Shown here piece by piece: positions 6,842 through 14,485 of a stretch of 16,806 nucleotides of DNA; position 1 is the first letter of the stretch, and each line of letters begins with the position of its first letter. The translations under genes and the position numbers were made by a program. This DNA is from CALKKN01 sp050118555 (GTDB lineage Bacteria > Pseudomonadota > Gammaproteobacteria > Xanthomonadales > SZUA-36): assembly GCA_050118555.1 (NCBI GenBank), contig JASFKQ010000066.1:1-16806 (forward strand), given 5' to 3'. Below the pieces are notes generated by a model, which did not search any database, was not told the origin of the DNA, and saw only the letters and a list, made by a program, of their open reading frames with translations.

Positions 6842-7996
6842 TCAGCCCTCTTTGTCGGCCTCTGCGCCCGGTTCTTCCTCCTGGGTTTCCGCCGGCTTCA
6901 ACTCGACCTTGCCCACCCGGCTCATCATGACCGCGGCAGCGCCGACAGCGGCGCCGGCGGCGGCGCCCAGCACCCCGGCGGCGGTGGCGCTCATACCCTC
7001 GCCCTTCGGTTGGTCCACCGAAGGATAGGCCAGCGGAGGCGTCACGGATTTCACATCGGCCAGGGCGTAGATCGGCTTGGTGAAGCCGACGCCCTCCTCG
7101 GAACAACCGAAACAGGGGTGCCCGGTGCCGACGGGCCAACTTCCCGAACCAACATCGCCGAACAGGATCGCCGGGCAGTTCGCGTAGGTTTCAGGACCCT
7201 TGCAGCCCAGCTTGTACAAACACCAGCCCTGACGGTGGCCTTCGTCGCCGAATTCCAGCGCAAAGCGGCCCGCATCGAAGTGCGGCCGGCGTTCGCAGTT
7301 CTCGTGGATCAGTCTGCCGTAGGCAAACTTCGGGCGGTTCTTGGAATCCAGCGCCGGTAGCGTGCCGAAGGTAACGAATTGCAGCACGGTGCTGAGGAAA
7401 TTGTAGGGGTTCGGCGGGCAGCCCGGCACATTGACGACCGTCTTGTCGGGCAGCGCAACGGATACACCCACGGCGCCCGTGGGGTTCGGGCCGCTCGAGG
7501 GGATGCCGCCCCAGGATGCGCAGGATCCGATCGCCACGATGGCCGCGGCGCCGGCGGCTGCCTCTTCGAGGTGCTCCTGGATCGTACGATTGGCCACCTT
7601 GCAGTAGATGCCGCCGTCCTTGGTCGGAATGGCGCCGTCCACAACCAACAGGTAGTTGCCGTAGTTCTCTTCCATCGACGCTTTGCGCGCAGCTTCCACC
7701 TGGTGCCCGGCCGCGGCACATAGTGTCTCGTGATAGTCCAGCGACACCATGTCCAGGATCAAATTTTCCAGGGTCGGGTGATGCGCCCGCAACAGGGACT
7801 CGGTGCAGCCCGTGCACTCCTGTGCGGACAGCCAGATCACCGCCGGACGCTTCGGGTTCATGACCGCTTCGGCGATCTGCACACCGGCCGCCGGCGACAA
7901 GCCCAGCGTCACTGCAACGCCGGAGCAGAACTTGAGGAAGCCTCTTCGTGAAACGCCGGATACCGGTTCGAGGTGTAGATCTAATCGTTCTTGCAT
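6842..7996 (-). CDS. hybO: Group 1 [NiFe]-hydrogenase small subunit (Tat-exported, membrane-anchored)
   Basis: The 384-residue protein holds the three Fe-S clusters that carry electrons away from the NiFe site. The twin-arginine signal is SRRGFLKFC (16-24). Proximal [4Fe-4S] ligands are C61, C64, C159 and C193. Distal ligands are H231, C234, C259 and C265. The medial 3Fe-4S site uses C274, C295 and C298 (HPCFGCSE). Positions equivalent to the two extra cysteines of O2-tolerant enzymes are glycines here (ECTGCTE and CASWGG), so the proximal cluster is of the standard, O2-sensitive kind. Residues about 336-358 form an Ala/Gly-rich transmembrane anchor, followed by an acidic tail. The ATG at 7994-7996 has GGGGGA 7 nt upstream. 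It is the first gene of the operon, behind a sigma-54 type promoter and an RBS hairpin. Confidence 0.97.
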   Translation of the reverse strand: MQERLDLHLEPVSGVSRRGFLKFCSGVAVTLGLSPAAGVQIAEAVMNPKRPAVIWLSAQECTGCTESLLRAHHPTLENLILDMVSLDYHETLCAAAGHQVEAARKASMEENYGNYLLVVDGAIPTKDGGIYCKVANRTIQEHLEEAAAGAAAIVAIGSCASWGGIPSSGPNPTGAVGVSVALPDKTVVNVPGCPPNPYNFLSTVLQFVTFGTLPALDSKNRPKFAYGRLIHENCERRPHFDAGRFALEFGDEGHRQGWCLYKLGCKGPETYANCPAILFGDVGSGSWPVGTGHPCFGCSEEGVGFTKPIYALADVKSVTPPLAYPSVDQPKGEGMSATAAGVLGAAAGAAVGAAAVMMSRVGKVELKPAETQEEEPGAEADKEG

Positions 7997-8003
7997 GGCC
8001 CAA

Positions 8004-8040
8004 TCCCCCGATCGAGAGTCGTTGTCGACTGCCCGGGGGA
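8004..8040 (-). promoter_or_regulatory. Nested hairpin covering the hybO ribosome binding site
   Basis: On the minus strand TCCCCCG (8040-8034) pairs perfectly with CGGGGGA (8010-8004), whose GGGGGA is the hybO Shine-Dalgarno, 7 nt before the ATG. Inside, AGTCG (8030-8026) pairs with CGACT (8021-8017) around a 4-nt loop. The structure would hide the ribosome binding site unless it is opened, which points to translational control of the operon. The pairing is seen in the sequence; the control is inferred. Confidence 0.5.
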
Positions 8041-8142
8041 CGTACGCCTACAAGCTGCTGGCAAACAGGATCGGGCGATCCTTCCGATTGTCATTTTCGC
8101 CGCTTGAGCCTTCGAACCCCGCAGGCTGAATCGATTGTGGGG

Positions 8143-8163
8143 CATAGCAATAAGTCTGCCAAA
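8143..8163 (-). promoter_or_regulatory. Sigma-54 (RpoN) -24/-12 promoter of the hyb operon
   Basis: The minus strand reads TTTGGCAGACTTATTGCTAT. It matches the RpoN consensus TGGCAC-N5-TTGCW with the invariant GG (8160-8159) and GC (8148-8147) separated by exactly 10 nt. Transcription would begin near 8135, giving a leader of about 140 nt before hybO. Such promoters need an NtrC-type activator; HoxA/HupR-type activators control some uptake hydrogenases. No activator site was identified. Confidence 0.7.
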
Positions 8164-8174
8164 TGACATGAATC

Positions 8175-8197
8175 AAAAGAACCCGTGTAAGGGGTTC
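8175..8197 (-). terminator. Rho-independent terminator of the RND efflux operon
   Basis: On the minus strand GAACCC (8197-8192) pairs with GGGTTC (8184-8179) around a 7-nt loop and is followed directly by TTTT (8178-8175). It begins 35 nt after the stop of the second RND permease gene and ends just upstream of the sigma-54 promoter, so it would insulate the hyb operon from read-through. Confidence 0.65.
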
Positions 8198-8231
8198 AAA
8201 TCAGCAATTCATTTTGATCCACGGTACTTTT

Positions 8232-11200
8232 TCAGGCTTCTGCGCGCCGACGCGAACGCCATGGGAGCCGTGCGCCGATGATCCGGAACCCGGCAGCGAC
8301 GAACCTGGCCAGTGCCCTCGGCCAGTTCCTGACGATATCCAGCCATGTGTAGATGGTCGGCAGCAGGATCAGGCTGACGAAGGTGGAGAACAGGAGGCCG
8401 CCGACGATCGCACGGGCCATCGGGAAGTACGGCGGCCCGTCCCCACCGATCTGGGTGGTTCCGATACACAGTGGTGTGAGCCCCAGCACCGTGGTGCCAA
8501 CGGTCATCAGGATCGGGCGCAGGCGCTCCCGTCCGGCCCGGACCAGCGCATCCTCGCGGGACAAGCCGGCCGTCCGCAACTGGTTTACATGGTCTATGAG
8601 CACGATGCCGTTGTTGACCACCACCCCGATCAGGATGAGGATGCCGATCATGGCCATGAACGTGAACGTGGTCCCGGTGACCAGGAAGAACCAGTAGACC
8701 CCGATCACGGAGAACAGGATCGTGCAGATCATGCTAGCGGGATAAATCAACGATTCGAATTGCGCGGCCAGCACGATGTAGATGATCGCGATCGCCAGCA
8801 GGATATTGAACAGCATTTTCTGCATGGCTTCCTGGTCGTCGTCGAAGCCGCCCCCGAACTTCCAGCTGTAGCCGCTCGGGAGTTTCACCAGGTCCATCCG
8901 TTCCTTGATGCGCTCCCGGGCCTCATCGGCCGGGATTCCATCCAGCTGCGCAGTGACCCGCAAGCCGGTTTCGCGGTCCAGGCGTCGGATCTCGGTGGGC
9001 CCGGCCCCCTCCGTAACGCGGACCAGCGACGACAACGGGACTTCGGCGCCCGAAGCGTTGCGCAGTTTAAGGTCCTTGAGATCGGCGATGTTTTCGCGGT
9101 CCGCTTCGCGGAACTGCAGGCGGACAGGCACCTCCCCTTCCTTGCCTTTGAACTCCCGGAGATCCACTCCACGGATCGCGATCGCCACGGCCCTGGCCAC
9201 GTCCCCGGCCGAGAAACCGAGCTGATTGGCCCGGGCCCGGTCAACGCGCAACTGCACCTCATGGTCCCCGCTGCCTGCCTCGGACACGACGCCGGTCAGC
9301 CCATCCACCGAGGACAGGATACGCACCGTGTCGTCGGCCAGTTGGCGCAAAACCGTGGAGGACGACCCGGTCAGGGTCACGTTGAGCTTCTCGCCGCCAC
9401 CGGTCCGCTCCCAATCGAAGCTCGGGCTGCCGATCGCGATTTTCGGCAGACCTTCCAGGATGCGCTTGCTGATTTCCTGCGCGGACAGTTTCGCCTGGTC
9501 GTCGTCGGTCAGCAGGATCGTTGACACGGAATTGTTCGATCCGTCCTCGTCGTAATATGTGTAGACCGCCCGGATTTCGAATTCCTCCTGGTTCTCATAC
9601 AGGTAGTTCTCGATCCGGTCGACCGACTCCTTGATCTTCTCCAGGGGATACTTCCCGTCCAGGTGGTAGTGCAGGAACAACTTGCGTGTCTGGGCCTGCG
9701 GAAACATGTCCGTATTGACCAACGAGATCGGAATGGCGGCGCTCGCCAGCGTGAGCACGACCAGTCCCGCCGACGCCCACCGGTGGCGAAGGGTCCAGCC
9801 GAGCAGACCTGCGTAGCGGACTTTCATCCGTTCCACCAGCTTGTTCTGTTTGTCCGACGCCGGCCGGTCGAGCCGTGTCGCCATCAGCGGGATGATGGTC
9901 TGGGAGATGAACAGCGAGACGGTCAGCGAAACGACGATCGCAATCGCCACGTGCGTCAGAAAAATGGAAGTCTGGTCCTTGTCGCCAAAGATGATCGGCA
10001 GGAACACCGCGGCGCTCGTCAGCGTGCCGGCAGCGACCGCCAGGCCCACGGCGTGCACCCCGCGAAGCGCGGCGCCTTCGGGGTCGCCCGGCGTGTTCTC
10101 ATGTTCGCGATGGATGCTCTCGCTGACGACCACGGCATTGTCCACCAGCATCCCGACCGCAAGCATCAAGCCCATCATCGACAGGATGTTGAGAGACAGC
10201 CCCAGGAAGTACATCACTCCCAAGGTGATGGTGACCGCCACGGGGACGGCCGCCGAAACCATCAGCGTGGTCTGTACGTGCCCCAGGAAGAAGTACAGCA
10301 CGACCAGTGAGAGCGCGGCGCCGATCAGCCCCGCCATCAGCAATTCGGAAAGCGACTCGGTAACCCCTTCCGCCTGGTTGTCCAGGAAAAAGACCTTGAT
10401 GCCCTGCATTTCGGGCGACTGCCCGATGCGTTCGACTTCCGCCAACGCCTCTTTACCCACGTCCACCAGGTTCGCTCCGTTTTCCTTGAACACGCTGATG
10501 CCGATGGCGTACTTGCGGTCGAGGTGGCGGGAGTAGGTCCGTTTCTTGTTGTCGTATCGGATGTCCGCGATATCGCGCAGGCGCAGGCCCCGATCGTTGA
10601 TCACCAGGTCGCCGATCTCGTCGACGCTGCGGAATTCGCCCTTTGGGTTGACCCGGTAGCGGGTGCCGTGGTCGCGGATCAGCCCGGCCGAATCGGAAAA
10701 ATTGACCTGCCGCAGGCGGCGCTCCAGGTCGACCAGGTCGACGCCGTGCGAGACCACGCGGTCAGCGATCAGCTCAATGCGGATTTCCCGAGGCTCTACG
10801 CCTTCCAGCTGCACGCGTGCAACCCCGGGAATCCGCTCCAGCGGGCGGACCAGCTTGCGCATCAGCATGTCGTAGGAATCGGAGAGATCCCGTTCGCTGG
10901 ATATGCGCAGTCGCAGCACCGGCTGGTCGGTGGTGTTGAACTTGAAGACATTGATCCGCCGTACGTCGGACGGCAGCTGGTCGCGAATCGCCTCGACCCG
11001 TTCGCGCGCCTCGACCGCCTTGACCGCGACGTCCTGACCCCACTCGAAGATCATCTCGATATTCGCACCGCTGTCGGACGAGCGCGAATTGAGCCGCTTG
11101 ATGCCGGACAGCGTGGCCAGCACCTCCTCGACCGGACGGGTGATCTCGCGTTCCACTTCCTCGGGCGTGGATCCCTGGTACGGAATCTGGATCCCGATGA

Positions 11201-11330
11201 ACGGCGCATCGATCGACGGGAAGTACTCCAGCGGCAGCAGGCGAGATGCCACGAGGCCAATGGCGACCAGGGACACAAACACCATCACGGTGGTGACGGG
11301 TCGTTTCAATGCAAACTTGGCGGGTGACAT
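8232..11330 (-). CDS. RND efflux transporter permease, second of a tandem pair
   Basis: The 1032-residue inner-membrane protein is a full-length resistance-nodulation-division permease (AcrB/MdtB-like, HAE1 class) that exports substrates using proton influx. The start is the ATG at 11328-11330 (MSPAKFALKRPVTTVMVFV), preceded by GAGGGCAGG and 20 nt after the previous permease gene. The frame is open a further 450 nt upstream, but there it overlaps the first permease and encodes only Arg/His-rich nonsense. TM1 is at 14-31. The TM4 relay motif is GMLVDNAVVV with D397 and N398, in place of the double aspartate of AcrB. TM10 has GVVVNNGIVLIDHVNQLR. Both large periplasmic porter/docking loops are present. 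The substrate cannot be read from the sequence. A terminator follows the gene. Confidence 0.93.
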   Translation of the reverse strand: MSPAKFALKRPVTTVMVFVSLVAIGLVASRLLPLEYFPSIDAPFIGIQIPYQGSTPEEVEREITRPVEEVLATLSGIKRLNSRSSDSGANIEMIFEWGQDVAVKAVEARERVEAIRDQLPSDVRRINVFKFNTTDQPVLRLRISSERDLSDSYDMLMRKLVRPLERIPGVARVQLEGVEPREIRIELIADRVVSHGVDLVDLERRLRQVNFSDSAGLIRDHGTRYRVNPKGEFRSVDEIGDLVINDRGLRLRDIADIRYDNKKRTYSRHLDRKYAIGISVFKENGANLVDVGKEALAEVERIGQSPEMQGIKVFFLDNQAEGVTESLSELLMAGLIGAALSLVVLYFFLGHVQTTLMVSAAVPVAVTITLGVMYFLGLSLNILSMMGLMLAVGMLVDNAVVVSESIHREHENTPGDPEGAALRGVHAVGLAVAAGTLTSAAVFLPIIFGDKDQTSIFLTHVAIAIVVSLTVSLFISQTIIPLMATRLDRPASDKQNKLVERMKVRYAGLLGWTLRHRWASAGLVVLTLASAAIPISLVNTDMFPQAQTRKLFLHYHLDGKYPLEKIKESVDRIENYLYENQEEFEIRAVYTYYDEDGSNNSVSTILLTDDDQAKLSAQEISKRILEGLPKIAIGSPSFDWERTGGGEKLNVTLTGSSSTVLRQLADDTVRILSSVDGLTGVVSEAGSGDHEVQLRVDRARANQLGFSAGDVARAVAIAIRGVDLREFKGKEGEVPVRLQFREADRENIADLKDLKLRNASGAEVPLSSLVRVTEGAGPTEIRRLDRETGLRVTAQLDGIPADEARERIKERMDLVKLPSGYSWKFGGGFDDDQEAMQKMLFNILLAIAIIYIVLAAQFESLIYPASMICTILFSVIGVYWFFLVTGTTFTFMAMIGILILIGVVVNNGIVLIDHVNQLRTAGLSREDALVRAGRERLRPILMTVGTTVLGLTPLCIGTTQIGGDGPPYFPMARAIVGGLLFSTFVSLILLPTIYTWLDIVRNWPRALARFVAAGFRIIGARLPWRSRRRAEA

Positions 11331-11350
11331 AACCGGGGCCTGCCCTCGGC

Positions 11351-14300
11351 TCAAGCCGTGTGGCTGACGGTGAGCGCGTCGCCGCCAGGACCGCGACGAT
11401 CTGTTGCGCTGGCTTCTGCAGCCACCGCCTCGCGGCGCCGGTCCAGCAACGAGTACATCACCGGCACCACCAGCAGGGTGAGCAGGGTCGAGGTGAGCAG
11501 TCCGCCGATCACGGTAATCGCCATGGGGGTCCGCATCTCGGCGCCCTCGCCCAGCCCCAGCGCCATCGGCAACAGCCCCAGTACGGTGGTCAGCGTGGTC
11601 ATCATGATGGGCCGCAGGCGCAGCCGCGCCCCCTCCCGGATGGCGTCGAGGCGCTGCATGCCGCGGTCGCGCAGCTGGTTGATGACGTCCACCAGTACGA
11701 TGGCGTTGTTCACGACAATTCCGGCCAGCATGATCAGCCCGATGAACACGATCACGCTCAGTTGCGTGCCCGTGAGCCATAGCGCCAGCGACACGCCGAC
11801 ACCCGCGAGCGGCACCGAGAACAGGATGACGAACGGATGCAGCAGCGATTCAAACTGTGACGCCATCACGAGATACACCAGGAACACCGCCAGCAACAGG
11901 GCGAAAACCAGGGAGCGGAACGACGCCTGCATTTCCTCGCTCTGACCGGTGATGCGCATGGTGAGCCCGTAGGGCATGTGCACGCCGGCCAGCAGGGTCC
12001 GCGCTTCTTCCACCGCGCTGCCCAGATCCCCGTAGGCGAGGTTGGCCTGGATCAGCGCCACGCGCTCCTGGTCCGAACGGCGAATCTCCGACGGGCCCTC
12101 GCCCACCCGGATGTCCGCGACCGCCGACAGGGGCACCGGACGGTCGCTTTCGGGGTTGACGATCAGGTTGCGGACGGCGTCGATGGACTGCCGCTCCTTT
12201 TCCGACAGGCGCACCAGCACGTCGATCTTGCGGTCCCGCCAGCTGTATCGTGTGGCGACACGGCCGCGGATCTTGCCCACGACCTGGTCGGAAATCTGTT
12301 TCACGGTGAGTCCCAGCGCCGCCGCCCGTTCCTGGTCGAAATAGATCTGCACTTCGGGATGACCGCGTTCCAGGCTGGATTCGACGTCGGCAAAACGGTC
12401 CGATTCACGCAACACGGACAGGACCCGGTCGCTGGCCGTCCGTAATGCTTCCAGGTCGAAACCCTCGATCTCAATTTCCAACGGCTTGTCGAAGCTGAGC
12501 AACTCTGGGGCGGTAAAGTTGGTTTCCAGCCCCGCCGTCTGCCGCGTGCGCGCCCGTAACTCGCCGATTACGCGGTCCTGGGCGGCGCGATCACTGCCCG
12601 GCTTCATGGCCACCAGCATGCGCGCGATGTTCTCGCCGCTTTCGGTGGGATTGGCGTCAATCCGGTTGCCAGACCCGGCAACGCCGTAAACATAGTCCAC
12701 TGCCGGCATCGAGGCCGCCAGGCGCTGCATTTCACCGCCGATCCGGTCGGTTTCGTCCAGCGGCGTGCCCGGGGCTGCCTCGAGTTCCACTTCGAACTTG
12801 CCCTGTTCCAACTGCGGGATCAGCTCGGTCCCCACCGAGCGGAACAGCAGCATTGACAGGACCAGCATCAGGCCGGCGACACCGAGGGTCAGCCCGCGGC
12901 GGCGCAGCGCGAGATCCAGCAGATGGGCATAGCCTGCCGCAAACGCAGAGCCCAGCCGGCTGCGCTTCGCCGGCTTCGACCACGTCTTGCCGCCGGCGGC
13001 GGCAATCATCGGAATCAGCGTCATGGCCACGCCCAGCGATATCGCCAGGGCGAAGGTCACCGTCAGCGCCTGATCCCGGAACAGCTGACCGGCGACGCCC
13101 TCGACGAAAGCCAGCGGCAGGAACACCGCGATGGTCGTCAGGGTCGAGGCGATGACGGCGCCGCCCACTTCGCTCGCGCCCTGGATGGCGGATTCGAGCG
13201 GGCCCTTGCCCTCGGCGCGGTAGCGCGAAATATTCTCCAGCACCACGATCCCGTTATCCACCAGCAGTCCCGTGGCCAGCGCAATGCCGCCGAGGGACAT
13301 GATGTTCAGCGAGATACCGGTTTGCCCCATCAGGAAGAAGGTCGCGATGACGGATACCGGGATCGAGAGTGCGATCGCCAGCGTGAAGCGCACATTGCGC
13401 AGGAACAGGAAGATCACGGCCACGGCCAGCAGGCCGCCCAGGACAGCGGCGTCGACCACTTCGCTGATCGCGCGGTCGATAAAGACCGATTGGTCGTCCA
13501 CCGTCTCGATCTGCGTGCCCCTGGGCAGATCCTTTTCCAGCTCTTGCAGCCGTTCGCGCACGCCCCGGGCCACGCTCACCGTGTTCGCGTCACCCTCCTT
13601 GTAAACGGCGATCTCCACCGCTTCGTGTCCATTCATCCGAATGATCGCTTCGCGCTCGCTGTAGCCGGCGCGCACGTTGGCGATATCCCTCAGGTAGATC
13701 GGCCGGTCGCTGCCCGTCGCGACGATGAGGCCACCGAATTCCTCGATGGAGCGGAACTGGTTGACGGTGCGCACGAGGTAGCGCTGGGTGCCTTCCTCGA
13801 GTCTTCCGGCCGATACGTTGACGTTCTCTGCGGCCAATCGCGCGGTCAGGTCCTCGAGCTTCAGATTGAGCTGGGCCATTTTCCGCTGGTCGATCTCGAT
13901 CTGGACCTCGTCTTCGAGACCGCCGCTTATCTTCACTGCGGCAACCCCTTCGACAGGCTCCAGCGCCTTCTTCAGCTCCTCGTCGGCAAACCGCCGCAAC
14001 GACTTCAGAGCGGCCTCGCTGGCCGTGGTTTCGGCAGCGTTGTAGAGGAGGCCCAGTCGCATGATCGGGTCCGTCGCCGGATTGAAGCGCAGCAACAGGG
14101 GGCGCTGGGCTTCCAGCGGCAGCTGCAGAACCTCCAGCTTTTCACGGACATCCAGCGCGGCGCGGTCCATGTCCGTGCCCCAGGCAAACTCCAGGATCAC
14201 GTCGGATTGGCCCGCCCGGGAAACTGATTTCACGGACCGCACGTTGCGGACCACGCCGACGGATTCTTCCACCGGCCGCGTCAGCAGGGTTTCGATCTCC

Positions 14301-14485
14301 TCGGGCGCGGCGCCGCGGTACTCCGTCCGCACGGTGAGCGTCGGATACGATATGTCCGGCAGCAAGTTGACCTTCAGGCTCTTCAGGGCAATCAGGCCGA
14401 ACAACACCAGCGTCACCGCCGCCATTGAAATGGCCACGCGTCTCCGCGTGGCCACTTCGACCAGTTTCAGGTGCCCGGAACTCAT
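11351..14485 (-). CDS. RND efflux transporter permease, first of a tandem pair
   Basis: The 1044-residue protein is a complete RND permease. TM1 lies at about 17-37. It is followed by VNLLPDISYPTLTVRTEYRG and the PEEIETLLTRPVEE block usual at the start of the first periplasmic loop. The TM4 motif GLLVDNGIVVLENISRY has D410 followed by N411. TM10 has AGIVVNNAIVLVDVINQLRDRG, and the LRLRPIMMTTLTTVLGLLPMA segment is typical. It starts with ATGA overlapping the stop of the membrane-fusion protein gene, so it is translationally coupled, and it is 20 nt before the second permease gene. The two permeases differ in sequence but share architecture, so a mixed trimer like MdtBC is likely (inference). 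The substrate is unknown. Confidence 0.94.
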   Translation of the reverse strand: MSSGHLKLVEVATRRRVAISMAAVTLVLFGLIALKSLKVNLLPDISYPTLTVRTEYRGAAPEEIETLLTRPVEESVGVVRNVRSVKSVSRAGQSDVILEFAWGTDMDRAALDVREKLEVLQLPLEAQRPLLLRFNPATDPIMRLGLLYNAAETTASEAALKSLRRFADEELKKALEPVEGVAAVKISGGLEDEVQIEIDQRKMAQLNLKLEDLTARLAAENVNVSAGRLEEGTQRYLVRTVNQFRSIEEFGGLIVATGSDRPIYLRDIANVRAGYSEREAIIRMNGHEAVEIAVYKEGDANTVSVARGVRERLQELEKDLPRGTQIETVDDQSVFIDRAISEVVDAAVLGGLLAVAVIFLFLRNVRFTLAIALSIPVSVIATFFLMGQTGISLNIMSLGGIALATGLLVDNGIVVLENISRYRAEGKGPLESAIQGASEVGGAVIASTLTTIAVFLPLAFVEGVAGQLFRDQALTVTFALAISLGVAMTLIPMIAAAGGKTWSKPAKRSRLGSAFAAGYAHLLDLALRRRGLTLGVAGLMLVLSMLLFRSVGTELIPQLEQGKFEVELEAAPGTPLDETDRIGGEMQRLAASMPAVDYVYGVAGSGNRIDANPTESGENIARMLVAMKPGSDRAAQDRVIGELRARTRQTAGLETNFTAPELLSFDKPLEIEIEGFDLEALRTASDRVLSVLRESDRFADVESSLERGHPEVQIYFDQERAAALGLTVKQISDQVVGKIRGRVATRYSWRDRKIDVLVRLSEKERQSIDAVRNLIVNPESDRPVPLSAVADIRVGEGPSEIRRSDQERVALIQANLAYGDLGSAVEEARTLLAGVHMPYGLTMRITGQSEEMQASFRSLVFALLLAVFLVYLVMASQFESLLHPFVILFSVPLAGVGVSLALWLTGTQLSVIVFIGLIMLAGIVVNNAIVLVDVINQLRDRGMQRLDAIREGARLRLRPIMMTTLTTVLGLLPMALGLGEGAEMRTPMAITVIGGLLTSTLLTLLVVPVMYSLLDRRREAVAAEASATDRRGPGGDALTVSHTA

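Noticed and set aside
8165..8215. Possible IHF site upstream of the sigma-54 promoter (AATCAA near 8170-8175)
   Set aside because: Only the WATCAA half matches; the TTR half is missing at the required spacing on either strand.
8214..9524. Long plus-strand open frame (436 codons) opposite the second RND permease
   Set aside because: High GC creates long antisense frames. The product is rich in Asp, Gln, His and Arg with no domain character, while the minus strand encodes a clear RND protein.
11331..11780. A 150-codon in-frame extension upstream of the second RND permease
   Set aside because: It overlaps the 3' end of the first permease gene in another frame and translates to Arg/His/Pro-rich nonsense. 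The ATG at 11330 has a ribosome binding site and begins a normal RND N-terminus.
12923..14227. Long plus-strand open frame (434 codons) opposite the first RND permease
   Set aside because: Same reasoning: an antisense shadow with low-complexity charged composition.
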